A stretch of 64,000 nt of DNA from Azolla caroliniana (taxonomy: Eukaryota > Polypodiophyta): NCBI GenBank assembly GCA_043228905.1, contig JBHGNT010000015.1:14384001-14448000 (forward strand), in the 5' to 3' direction. Under the pieces are notes generated by a model. It did not search any database, was not told where the DNA came from, and worked only from the letters and a program-made list of their open reading frames with translations. Positions 33,701-45,900 of the stretch are shown here, one piece after another. Positions within the stretch are counted from its first letter, which is position 1, and each line of letters opens with the position of its first letter. The position numbers and the translations under genes are program-made.

Positions 33701-34754
33701 GTATCACAAAACGCAAACCGATCACTGCGTGTTTGTGAAGAAGTTCGAAGGAGGCGACTTCCTGATTCTCCTTCTGTACGTGGACGACATGTTGATCATC
33801 GGACGGGACCAAGCCAAAATACGGATGCTGAAGAAGGCTCTCAACCGAACTTTCGAAATGAAAGACTTGGGGCCGGCAAGACAGATACTAGGGATGCACA
33901 TCATCCGAGACCGGTCAAAGAAGCAATTGTGGCTGTCACAGGAGAAATAGGTGACAAAGGTGCTTCAACGGTTCAACATGTTAGAAGTGAAACCGGTCGG
34001 ATCGACACTCCCGGCAAACTGCAGATTATCCAATAAGCAAAGCCCAAAGACGAAAGCTGAGAAGGCGGAGATGATGAAGGTTCCATACGCCTCTACCGTC
34101 GGGAGCTTGATGTACGCAATGGTGTGTACTCGGCCAAATATTGGATACGCAGTCGGAGTGGTGAGCTGGTTTATGAGCAATCCCGGCAAGGAGCACTGGA
34201 ACGCGGTCAAATGGATACTCCGGTACTTGAAGGGCACTTCGAATATGTGTCTCCGATTCGGCTCCGGAAAACCTCAACTTGACGGTTTTACCGATTCGGA
34301 TATGTCGGCTGATGTGGATACCAGCCGGTCTACATCCGGGTATGTAATGACATATGCAGGGGGAGCTGTTTCATGGCAGTCGAGGCCGCAGAAGACGGTT
34401 GCGTTGTCAACCACGGAGGCGGAGTACATGGCGGCTGTAGAAGCCGGCAAGGAAATATTATGGATGAAGGACTTCATCGGAGAGCTCGGTATCCGGCAAG
34501 ATGAATATCGGCTCTATTGCGACAATCAAAGTGCCATCCATTTTGCTAAGAACTCAGCATACCATTCCAAGACGAAGCACATCCAGCGTAGGTATCACTG
34601 GATCCGAGAGCGAGTAGAAGATCGAGAGTTCACGCTGACGAAGATCCACACGGCTGAGAACGGGTCAGATATGTTGACCAAAGTATTGATACCTGACAAG
34701 TTGGATGCATGTCGGAAGCGGATCGGACTAGTAAGAATTCCCATGCCGGAGTGA
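30725..34754 (+). pseudogene. Copia 2 gag-pol, multiply disrupted
   Basis: Gag starts at ATG 30,725 (MDDSLGGMFKLTG) and has zinc knuckle CFYCGKLGHFQKNC. Protease has VVDSGASFHLTP (about 31,645). Integrase keeps its first Asp (HTDVCQV, about 32,215), DNGGEY and LNGLAERMN. Reverse transcriptase has YVDDM (about 33,785). RNase H runs to 34,754. Breaks are TGA at 31,229-31,231 and 31,460-31,462, TAG at 32,654-32,656 and 32,888-32,890, TAA near 33,019, a frameshift near 33,110, TAG at 33,328-33,330, a frameshift near 33,495 and TAG at 33,948-33,950. Two of the TAG codons are shared with copia 1. Confidence 0.92.
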
Positions 34755-34764
34755 AGGGGGAGTT

Positions 34765-35375
34765 TGTTAGGAAACAGGTCCCTCCGGATGGGAAGTTAGA
34801 AGAACCGGATGTGGAGTACCCGGCAACGGAAGACCCAGTGAGAACCGGATGTGGAGTACCCGGCAAGGAAGACCCAGTGAGAACCAGATGTTGCAAGCCC
34901 GGTGAGAACCTCTCATCGGATGGAAGGGACATATGTGTAAATATGTTCCAGAGAGCCCACTGGGGCTATATTTGTAAATAGCCCGAAAGTCATATTAGTA
35001 TAAATATGACCTAGGGCAAACTTAATAGTGATGATGATAGAGTTATTTGGTGTAACCTCTGTACAGTGCGTAAGTGAGAGAGAGAGAGAGCAACATACAG
35101 AGATTGTGTCTCTATTGTAACCGCCGCTAGGCGAAGATTGTGAGCAAGAGGTCGTTGCCTCTATGCTCCCTATTGTATTACTTTACTGAGTGATAGTTTG
35201 GAGTCTGTGGACTCCTGTGGTTTTTACCTCTCAGGGTTTTCCATGTTAATATCCTGTGTAATCTCTTTTTTCTATTCGTGCACTTACCTCCATTCCCATT
35301 TCTTCTGTGTTCGATTGTTATCAAGTGATTTACCCTTCGGTTGTCGCCAGAGATTATTCCGCGTATTCCACGTCA
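34765..35375 (+). repeat. Copia 2 3' LTR (611 bp)
   Basis: It follows the polypurine tract GAAGGGGGAGTT. It matches 30,076-30,690 with scattered substitutions and a shorter GA run. Confidence 0.9.
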
Positions 35376-35380
35376 TGTTA

Positions 35381-36077
35381 ATGGAGGTTGTACCATAGTC
35401 GGCATCCGTGGCCGAAAAAAGACACAGGTCGAAGGGCACCCTTACCGGAGGATAGATGGGAGAGGATGAGAGGGGTCGTAATCGACCGGAGTTTACGAGA
35501 TCCGGCAGGCATAGGGCACCGGTTCACTAACGAGACACTACGGAAGTTGAAGATCGGTGGGGGTGGCTTCCTACTGCCGGTGGAGGAGGACCGGTTCTTG
35601 AGAATGCTCGAAAGGCACGAGAAAGCCTTACCGGAGGATAGATGGGAGAGGATGAGAGGGGTCGTAATCGACCGGAGTTTACGAGATCCGGCAGGCATAG
35701 GGCACCGGTTCACTGACGAGACACTACGGAAGTTGAAGATCGGTGGGGGTGGCTTCCTACTGCCGGTGGAGGAGGACCGGTTCTTGAGAATGCTCGAAAG
35801 GCACGAGAAAGCCTTTGCGTTCTCCCCGAGGGAGATCGGGTATGTTGACCCGATCAACGTTGAATCGATGGTAATATTCACAGTATTGCATGTACCGTGA
35901 AACCTGAAGCCGATTTTGGTACCGAGGGCTAGCATCCTGAAGTTGATGGAGTTGTTCAAGGAGAAGGTGGAGATGGGGATTCTCGAACCTTAGAGTGCCC
36001 CTTATTCGAATTGGTGGTTTACGATGCTAAAGAAGAACAACACGTTGTGTTTCATCCAAGACTTGCAACCTGTCAAT
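35381..36077 (+). pseudogene. Gypsy C: linker with 186-bp tandem duplication and start of RT
   Basis: Gypsy C resumes with CTIVGIRG. Positions 35,441-35,626 and 35,627-35,812 are a direct tandem duplication of 186 bp (62 codons, in frame), each copy containing KIGGGGFLLPVEEDRFLRM. Gypsy A has this segment once. The start of reverse transcriptase follows (SILKLMELFKEKVEMGILEP, then LKKNNTLCFIQDLQPVNS). The sequence switches to copia RNase H at about 36,078. Confidence 0.83.
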
Positions 36078-36442
36078 AGTGTTGTCGACCACGGAAGTCG
36101 AGTATATGGTTGCAGCGGAAGCCTACAAGGAGATAATTTGGATGAAGGAGTTCATCGGAGAGTTGGGAATTCGGCAAGAGGAATTCTGACTCCACTACGA
36201 TAACCAGAGTGCCATCCACGTTGCGAAAAATGCCGCCTACCACTCGAGGACCAAGCACATCCAAAGAAGATACCATTGTCTCCGAGAGCAAGTAGAAGAA
36301 AAGGAGTTTGATCTGATGAAGATCCACACGACCGAAAATGGGTCGGACATACTAACGAAAGTGTTGTCAGTAGAAACACTGAACGAGTGTCGATAGAGGG
36401 TCGGATTGGTGAAGTACCCCATGCCGGAGTGTAGGCGGAGTT
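36078..36442 (+). pseudogene. Copia 4: C-terminal RNase H remnant
   Basis: VLSTTEVEYMVAAEAYKEII is followed by LHYDNQSAIHVAKNAAYHS and ENGSDILTKVL, the end of a copia RNase H and distinct from copia 1-3 in sequence. Stops occur at about 36,187 and 36,394. Everything upstream is missing, and it abuts gypsy C directly. Confidence 0.85.
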
Positions 36443-37015
36443 TGTTGGGAAAATAGATCCCTCCGGATGGGAAGAAGAGAATGAACCAAATCGAAGCCAC
36501 ATTCGGTCGAGGCCGAAATCGAAATCGAGAACTGAAATCGAAAATCAACTTAATAGCCGATTCGGGGGACTATAGTTGTAAATAGTCAGATTGTGCCCTT
36601 GGTGGGCCATATTTGTAAATAGCCTTGAATGTTGTATTAGTATATAAACATCTAGGGAAATCATTATGTGAGTTGAGTGTTGATCATTATTGTAGTATGG
36701 TTAGAGAAGGTTGTTGCCTCTGTAATTGTGAGAGAGTGAGAGACTGACAGAGTAAGAGTGTGAGTAACTCTGCAACCGTCATTTTGACGAAGACGAGCTC
36801 GAGGTTGTTACCTCCGAGTCTCCTTATAGCGATTATGTTTCTCGGGGTTTGTGGACCCCCATGGTTTTTCCCTTTTTTAGGTTTTCCACGTAAAATATTT
36901 GTCTCATTTCTGAGTTTCTCGTTTTTCTGTCTATGCATTACCTTGCTCGTTTCCTTTGCACCCGAACACGTATTCGTGAGCACAACTGGTTGTGGTTGGT
37001 CACGATCCTAATATA
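36443..37015 (+). repeat. Copia 4 3' LTR
   Basis: It starts TGTTGGGAAAATAG after the purine-rich GGCGGAGTT. A TATA-like sequence lies near 36,640. GAGAGTGAGAGA and Val/Leu-neutral GC-poor sequence follow. The 3' end is not sharply defined because an inverted fragment follows. Confidence 0.7.
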
Positions 37016-37018
37016 ACT

Positions 37019-37191
37019 TTAGGGCTATTTACAAATATGGCCTCTACAGACACATCCGAACATATTTACTAATATGTCCCTACTTTTGGTTCACACCGGA
37101 TACCTTCCGGATCCATCCGGTCCGGTTTCTTCCTTTGGCTCATCTAATCCGGCTCATCCGGTTCCCATCCAGAGGGATCGATTTCCCAACA
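37019..37191 (-). repeat. Inverted copia LTR fragment
   Basis: AGGGCTATTTACAAATATGG through CCATCCAGAGGGATCGATTTCCCAACA is the U3 end of a related LTR in reverse. With 36,443-36,620 it forms an inverted repeat with TGTTGGG/CCCAACA outer ends. It marks the right border of the retrotransposon stack. Confidence 0.75.
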
Positions 37192-37593
37192 AAATGTAAG
37201 AATTAAGTCTTTTACATTATTACAAAGTCTACATCAGTATTAATCTATAAAGTCTTCTTCATACGAAGGGATATCACACGCAAAAGGATGGAAATCTATC
37301 ATAAGACAAGGCAAGATGAGCTCTTTATCATGACCTTTGAATATGTTGATGATTGTCCTTACAACATTCATGAAACTCCCTGATAAACCTATCCAAATTT
37401 GTTGAAAATCGAGAAGTTTTCTCTAATAATGGGGCAAACCATGATAGGGCCATGATAATGTTGTATCAATCAACTAGGATCAAACTCTAGCTATGTCGGT
37501 TAGATATTATATAGGATGCATGTGAAATAATAAATGAACCTGGTTTAAAATCCTCAAATTTGAGACAATGTATCATCAAACTTACTTGGCAAG
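37192..37593. other. AT-rich spacer, no feature seen
   Basis: The base composition changes sharply to AT-rich here. I see no coding potential or repeat. Confidence 0.6.
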
Positions 37594-38210
37594 CTAATCG
37601 TAAGCTCCTTTGAAGAGTAGTATTGTGTAGAACCTTGTCGTCGCAAAGATATTAGTTATTTGGAGTTGATAGACTTGTTTGGAAAGTTCATCATGTTGTC
37701 TTGCCTTATGGACCCTCACTTTTTGTAAATCTTGATGTAACTCTTGGTTCCCTTGTTCTATTGCCATTAATTTGGTTGTGTGGCAATCTAGCTTAGCTAG
37801 AACCCTCAGATATTCATCCCTAGTAACGTACTCCACTGGGATGCATTTGAATGATGAGTCATACTTACTTAAAAATCTCCTAAATTGAGACCTCGTACCA
37901 TCAAATTGTGCGGGTATGCTAATCTTGGTTTCTTTAATAACCCCTTGATCTCCTATCGAATGTTGTTGCAAAGCCACCAACACCGACTCTAATTGTTGTA
38001 TGCATCATGTGAACTCATCATGATGTTGTTTTTCCATAGTCATCTTTTCAAGATCCTCAAGCAATCATTGATTCTCCATCTCAAGCACCACAAATTTGGT
38101 TTTAGGGCTTTGCAATTTAGAGACAACAATCATAAAATCTTGTTAGCTAACAACAGCCATAGTTATATAGGACTTAGGAGGTGGATAAAGAAAGGGGAAT
38201 TCTGGTTCGA
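37594..38210 (-). pseudogene. Gypsy-type gag fragment
   Basis: Read on the - strand, a coiled-coil-like stretch (about 38,100-37,960) leads into LVALQQHSIGDQGVIKETKI and IPAQFDGTRSQFRRFLSKYD. The FDGTRSxFRxF pattern is typical of the start of the capsid domain in Ty3/gypsy gag. The sequence after it does not match gag well, and two stops lie upstream, so it is a relic. The exact family is uncertain. Confidence 0.55.
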
Positions 38211-38229
38211 ACTGTCATGGTGAGCTCAA

Positions 38230-39560
38230 CTATTGCTAAGTTGTATAGCAATATCATGGAGCAAATGATAAGTGCATGGGCTTAAATTCAAAACAAACAA
38301 GTGCTTAGGCAAGCAAGTTTGAGACGAAAATACTCCACGATAGATCATCTTGTTACATTAAGAGTAATTATGGAAGAAAGTTGACTACAAGGAAAGACAC
38401 TCTATTGTTGCTTTGTTTATTTTTTAAAAACATTTGATAGAATACCACGAAGTGAGCTTTGAAATAAAATGGTGGAAATTGGCATCCCATTAGAGTATCA
38501 AGTTGTTATTGCATGATTATATGAGCAAGTTAGATGATAACTAAAAACTTAGAATGATTTCTCATAACACTTTTTAAGTAACATGGGGGTTATGCAAGGA
38601 TGTCCATCGTCACCTACACTCTTTTGTTTATGGATTGATAAATTGGAAGACGTGGTAAATAAGGTTGCAAGAGAAGAAGGATTAGATGCCACAAAACTTA
38701 TGCAACATGTTATCTTACTGCTTTTACATACAGATGACATGGTTATCTTTTTATATGGTGTTGATGGTATGCAACGTTTGTTGGAGCATTCAAAGAATTT
38801 TGCCAAAGTAGTGGACTAACTGTAAATATGGAAACAAAAATGATGATAGTGCAAACCATCGAACCTCACAAATACCCTATTCTTACATATAACGGAGAAC
38901 ATGTACAATTTGTACAAAGCTTTAAGTATCTTGGCATCTATGTACTTGTGACAAAGAGCGTGCTTTGAATCTAGACTTCAAGTTGGTTGCAAAAGTTACT
39001 ATATGTTGAAAAATAGATGCTACCAAAGTGATACTCATGGATACAAAGTGAAACTATTATTATTTAATGTTGTGGTAACACAAGTTTGCTTTACAGAGTA
39101 GAACTATGAGGAATCCCTATCTCTCTTCATATATGAGATTGAGAACATTCACTACATGTGTTTGAGGAGACAATTTGGAGTTAAATCCACCACCTCCTAT
39201 CAAGTTATGCTCTTGAAAAAAGGTGTCTAATCTATAGAGATATTGGCGCTATAGAGAGTATATAGATACATTACAAAAGCCAAGAATATGCCAAATCATT
39301 GATTATTGAATCGTGCTTGGAATGTTGGATATAAACTACAAAAGAATCACAAGAGCAAAATTCTCTCATCTACTAGGTAATTGACATCAAAAAATAGTTC
39401 AAAAGAGGGATGTAAAAGATCACCTAGAGCTTTCAAGTGATGTTATGAAATATGTTGTTATTGAGGAAAGATTAATGAACCTACTAAGGAAGAAGTGGAA
39501 AGATGCTAAAAGGACAAAATTAGAATATTACACTACAAACATCAATCCTAAATGTTGAGC
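38230..39560 (+). pseudogene. LINE (non-LTR) reverse transcriptase relic
   Basis: KTFDRIPRSEL (about 38,425) is followed by KMVEIGIPLEYQ. In 38,583-38,819 come GVMQGCPSSPTLFCLWIDKLEDVV and LLHTDDMVIF, the equivalent of the catalytic YADD motif with Tyr-Ala changed to His-Thr. A later stretch, FKYLGIY near 38,925, fits the end of the domain. Many stops and frameshifts are present. The region after about 39,230 is only weakly LINE-like. Confidence 0.75.
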
Positions 39561-39992
39561 TCTATGTAGGGCAAGAAAGCCTATTGATCGTATTCAACCT
39601 TACCTCATTACTAACATGAGTATTAACTGTCGTAGAGCACTAAACACACTTGTGTTTCACTACATGTCCCACACTGATCCCACAATGTTGTCTCAACAAT
39701 TGCTTAATCCCTGTCAATGTGCTTTGAATGCATATGCCAATCTCATATTCTTCAATTCTATGTTCACACTGGAGTTCCTTAGATTCTATTGAGCAAAATA
39801 CCCTCAATGCTATTGGCAGCAAAACAGAAGAAAAGCCTCTTACCCTATCAGTAGTTTTTCCTCCTATTTTGCAAATGGTTTCAACAAATTTACTGCATTC
39901 ATACTGAGGATTATTCTTAAACAAGCAAACTGTTACAAATCCACTCAAACGTTGAAAACAAAAATTCCCATACAAACAGAAACCCTTTTTTG

Positions 39993-42900
39993 TTACTGCC
40001 ACCCAGCCACATAATCTAGGACAGCAACAAGGCCAAGAGAGAAAGGATATAAAAGCAATGCAATGCCAGCCATCCATGTGGGGAACACTGTCCTGAAAGA
40101 CGCCAATAAACCCATGATAATGGTGACAAGGCATACAATTAGCACCTCTGACGAGAAGTCCCATACGAGATCTCGGAAGTACACCAATGCCAAGAAGATA
40201 CCTAATCCCATTGTACAATTCATCGTCACACCTCCGTAGATCTGTAATACATCATGAATCAAGAACACTAGTCATCCTCTCCTCATCTCATTTTACACAC
40301 AATTCACAAGACAGATTTATCATCAAGCCCTATAATCTTATATGGGTACACACCTATGTCATGCATTCTAGGACCTCTTCACAGAGACAGGCAAATATGC
40401 ACACAATTCTATGGAAGAACATATCTGCCAATCGTGCTTTCGAGATGTGGAATCAGATAAAAACTGTTCACTAATCTTATTTTCTATGGAATTAAGGGGG
40501 AGATACCACAGCCTCTTCAAACAGGATTTGCCCCACATACAAGGTAATGGAATAAGAAAACCAACAATGGTTGGAAACCTTCTTGCTAAAAATCAAGAGA
40601 AAATAGAAGTTATTGTAGACAACAATAAAACCACGAACTTGTCTTCTGCACCACTCATGTTACAAGCAATCAAAGGCTACACAAGCAGGTTCTCAATCAA
40701 ACATTCAAAAGGGGTTAAAATAGATCGGGAAGCAGCAATTTGTCATCCATTTAAACCACATCACCCTTGTTGTTGACAAATTAAGGTCATCATCACCAGA
40801 CACCGAATGTACTCTTTTACTTCGGAGTCCTCTCCAGCTTGGATTGGCCCTTCTTGGAGATCTTTCGAAGGCAGAAGTTTCAGTCCATCTAAGCTCAGAA
40901 TCTTAAGATCTTAGTTAATGAGATTATCTGGTATTTTAGCTGGTTTTACTAATTTTGTTACATTTCTTTTGGTTTGTTGTCAGAAAGATGAAAGAACAAG
41001 ATGTAATCACTCATTTGGCTTCCGCATCTTTTCAAAATTTTGTATAAAATATAAGGCATCACATTTGACTAGTACATAGCCAATGATACTAGTTCTCTTT
41101 ATTGCATGTGAGGACATCAGGCATGATTTTCAGGATTCCCTACAAGGTTGTATTAGCTTTCAAGGACTCCTAATGAGAACTAACACATCGCCAATGACAC
41201 TACACAAGCTTTTGCTTGTCAACTCAACAAAACAAATTTATGGAAGGCCAAAACTGTGAGTTTGGAAACCAGCGTTTCCGTTTTCTTTGAATTCTATCAT
41301 TTCCTCCACCAACACGACTGGGAGGAGTGCTTTGTAGCAATTGTTGATTCTGTGGATCATTTGGAATCCCTGCAAACACTAATTTGTCATCATCATCTTT
41401 GAATTCAGTGCCAAATGCTATTAACAGAAGGTGAGACGCTTCCCTTGAGGCTGAGGCACTATAGGTAAGTTACTTACATTTATAAAGTAGCCTATAGTGT
41501 AGTACATGTTAGGACTCATCAAAACGCTTGCAACATTCATCTATGAAAGGGTGTAGTAAGATAATCTCATATGACCCAGTGGTATCACTGATGAAAATAA
41601 AATATTTCAGCTCAATTTCTCTTACCAATCCTACGGGTTAAGGTTCATAGAGACTCATGTTGTCCAACAGTATTCATCCACTTCAACGAAAATGTTTAAG
41701 ACTGCCATGGCATTCTGAAACCACCTTCCAAATGAGAAAATGTCAATACAAAAAGGGTACGGCACGTCACTTTGTTCTTCCAGGTTTCTCTTCATCAGTA
41801 TAAAAAGAGCTTCGCTTGAATAAAAATGTTACCATCAGTGCTGCTAAACGCCATTTGAATCAGAGACACCTCAGACAGGGAATGAAAATGGAAAATGCAA
41901 ACAGGGTCAGGGACTGTACAACAGGAAATGAAGTCGGGAAAAGGGGTCAAGGACACCAGATATGGAAGGTTAAAAAATATAAATATTTACATAAAAAACG
42001 AATTCATAAAATAGTTATGTGTTTATCACTTTGATAATGAAAATAAAGATAAGACTTAAATTTAACATCTATAACGAGGATTTAAGCTTGAAGATTTATC
42101 GTTTAGACTCTAGAAAATGAATTAAATCATTAAGGCTGAACAATAGGAACTAAATGACTCTCAATAAATGGAAGAAATAGGGAAGAACAAGGGAGTTACA
42201 GAAATGGATAAAGAAGTAAAGTTTTGAGATTTGAAGGTTCATTTCCAATAAGGGATTGCACTTATTACCTATCTTCCCAAAGTTAAGAGTGTAAGTGTGA
42301 GTCAAGGGGACATCCCCCTGTGAGAAAGGTTAATCGAGGGATGTCCCCAACCACAGCATTCCAGCCAGACAGCATAGCAAATACTGGAAATGAATTAATT
42401 AATCCTCGAGATTCGTATACTAACTCATGTCAAATACTGGAAATGAATTTGAAATAATTACGTATTTTTACCTGGGAGTATGTCAATGACATATTCCTCT
42501 TTTTCTTGCGAGCTGAGAAGAGGATAGATGATACTGCTTCACTTGAGTTTGAAGCAAGCGGAAGTAAAACAAAGGAGATGAAAAAAGATGGGATATGACT
42601 TGATGTAGAGAACTCTGATACAGCATCCACGAGCGGATCTGCAAACACAGCTGCAATGATAGTCCCCATGATTAGCAGCAACACTGCTTTTCTGATTATC
42701 TGAGATTTGGTCCGTAAGCCGTTTTCTGCTTCTTCTTCTTCTGTTTCTTCGCGCTCAAGTCTCTCGAGATCGTCCAGATAAGTCCGTGCCTGAATGCATA
42801 TAACCCATGATGAAAATTGCTGACAGAATCTTCTGAGAAAGAAGACTTCCAACCATATTTATTTGAACAAACTAAATTGAGACAAACAAAAACAAAAACT

Positions 42901-45900
42901 GAAAAGCTCTTGAATGAGAAGCTCACTCGGTTCAGTTTTTCCTGATTCAATTCTATACTCCATTTCCGTAAACCATTCAGAAATTCATCAAATGTTATTT
43001 TCTCATCATGGTTAACGTCATATTCCTCCATAATCTGGTTTGATGACATCTCAGCAGACTGATTGCCTTCACCTTCAACAAAAGCAACTGCCAATACAAG
43101 CCTGAGTTCTTTTCTTTCCACTAGGCCATCCCCATTGTTGTCAATTGTTTCAAATAGCCTGAGGAAACATGATAATATACCAGCTGAATTATTCAGCGCA
43201 TAATTAAATCAAGTAATAATCAAATGAAAATGGAAACTTGGACCAATAAATCAGCATTCTTTTGAATGTTAAGACAGATGTTCAAGACATAAGTTCTCCC
43301 TCCATTATCACTGATTTCAACAAGGGGTACACAGTGCACGCTTCACTTACTTTTTGGCAACATCAAGATCTACGATCCCACGGTCATTGATCAAATGAGC
43401 ATTCGGAACTTTATGACGAAAATGCTTCAGTACACCATCCTTTAATAGAACCTTTTGTGCTATTTCTTTCCGTCGCATCTGTATCAGTGGAGTGAATACC
43501 TGTAATATAGTGCAATACAAACAGTTCACAAACAATCAGCTATCTTCAGGCACTAGCAATCATATATTCAACATAGTTCCATTTTTAAACATAATATTTA
43601 ATATATGATCACGGTGTAGGAATAACTGGACCTATGTTGCACAATGATGCATCTTGTGAGGTTGTGCTGTTGGTTTAAGACAAGGATAAAAACTGATGAT
43701 TTTTTGTAGATTTATTAAGAGCATATAAGCAAGCTAGATCAGCTATATAGTCATCGGAAGAATGTGTTGAAGAAAATTCATGATGTTTTGGAGGATGCAA
43801 GCAAAGACGTCGAGAGGAAGAAAGCAATGTTTATATGCCGAACGATATCTCAAAGAGTTAGCACACAAGATTCCAAGACGTGGATATTTATGAACACCAA
43901 CAAGGGGATAGTGCTTCCAATTAGCAAAGGGTTTTACACAGAGCAAAAGGCGTGACAAACTGAAGCAATGTATCATCCTAAGACATTTAAATTTTCCTAA
44001 GACATTTGTTGCAATGTTTTCACACTGTGCTCTAGCAAAAAACGTTTTGCAGTGCATTTTGCTCCTTTGCCTGTCCTCCATTCCTTCATTCTCGTTTCCT
44101 CTGCATTTCTGCTATGTTTACTACAAAATATAATTGCTTCTCCATAGGAGGCATATGAATATGAAACCATATTATTCAAAACCAGTCCTCTAAACTCCAG
44201 AGACTGCAGCCTGGAAATCTCCTCTGAAGATTATTCACCTCCCATGTTTCAACAATTTCTTCGAGGCTAATGGGCATCCTGGAAAAAAAGTCAAATAGTT
44301 TTCTATTGACCATTCATTGGCTTCTTTCTCTGATAACCTGTTCTTAAAGCAATGAAACAAGAGTGTTATCCCAACAACTTTACTGGGAGCTGCCAGCCAT
44401 TCACAGGGAACCCTTGACTGTATTATTCATACTCTATTGATGGGACCATTGATATAATCTATTTAAGGGAACTTCATCCATTGGACATCCCTTAATATGA
44501 AAATTCAAAGTGGAAGTAATTATAGCAGACTTAGCTTTAAGAAATAAACATAACAGGTAGCAAACCTGGAACAGACAGTAGCTCAACAGTCCAGCCAAGG
44601 ATAGCACTAAAGCTACTATGATAGGAATATTCCCAATGCCAGTGAAATTAAATATTCTTGAAAGTTGGGCTACAATGAAAGGAATAACAGATAAGATCAT
44701 GATTCGAGCTGACAGCATGGTCAACTCATCATTTTCGACTCCCGTTCCTGCACCAACAATACAAGAAAAGTAAGGAAGACCATATAATGATATAAAAGTG
44801 TAAAGGTAACTTTTCCTGCAAGACCCAATTTGAAGAATATTTTTAAAATTTTCCAGAAAGAAAAACAAACTAATAGAAGATATTGTTGATACCTGTCAGA
44901 TCAAAATGCCTTGTAAGTTTTTTGTCTTCTGCGGTAAGCTTGTGGCTATCATCAACCTTTAAGTCACATCGTCCAAGTAAAAGGCAGCTTCCCCACAGAA
45001 CCGTTAAGAGCATCACAATTGACCCTGCTAGCAACCCAATACCAACTAGTATCTGTTCCTGAGCTTCCGTTTGTGTGCCGCCTAAGCCAGACACTACCAA
45101 ACAGCAAGAAACTCATTACACCAGTATTCTGCTGCTGATGAGAGTAGCAAGACATATGCATATTATAAAGTCTGATAAGATCCTACAAACCATAAAAACA
45201 GTTTTTTAAACATGCTTGTTTATTTCACCAACATATCTAGAAGGATGCTGAAGCTTACTTAATAATCAGAAACAGAACAATCTCCCTAGCTTAATTTGCA
45301 GTTAATTTTTTTATGCATTCTATTTGTTTCACCAAACATATACGGAAAGGGTATATATACTATCTATACATGTTATGCTGTAACATACTTCTCATCTTAC
45401 AAGATTGAAATGACCCAAATTATCTGATGCGAACCATATTTTAAGGTTTATTTGGACTTAAACTTTACCTTGATGCTTTAGTCCAAATATACTTGTATTT
45501 TAATATAGTGTACGATGATGAAAACAAGATCTATGCATCTGATTAGAACATAACGCCAAATCATGTGCGCATAAAACTGTGTGGTCAAGCAAACGTACGC
45601 AATATTAGACTTTGTGTTCTCAAACCAAGTTGCATGGAGATAATCATTGCTGGTTTGCTGAATTACAAGAATGATTCCTATCACATGGCACAAATATAAA
45701 TGCATTACCCTAGTTTGAAATATAGGTTGGATTGTCCACACTTGGACATGACAAAGTAGAAAAGAACAGAGTGATATGAACTGATATCATCAAATTTGAT
45801 AATGAAAGAATCCGGATCAGCCCCACAACAGCTCTTGGTAGGAATATGACACGCGCAAAGGGCCACTTTTTCCATTCAGCACAACATGGATAAATCATCA

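Larger units (their letters stand above)
30076..35375 (+). mobile_element. Copia 2: full-length but decayed copia element
   Basis: LTRs are at 30,076-30,690 and 34,765-35,375. The perfect target duplication TGTTA is at 30,071-30,075 and 35,376-35,380. The primer site is at 30,694-30,705. The internal region is closely related to copia 1 at nucleotide level, but the LTRs are shorter (about 615 bp), with fewer CCGGATG-type repeats. It is inserted in the protease-RT linker of gypsy C. Confidence 0.93.

Noticed and set aside
35388-35900. 170-aa open frame that looks like a host gene with internal repeat
   Set aside because: It is the gypsy C protease-RT linker, present once in gypsy A, with a 186-bp duplication.
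43743-44081. 112-aa - strand frame in NCL intron 3
   Set aside because: It is not in phase with neighbouring exons, and the flanking exons join correctly without it.
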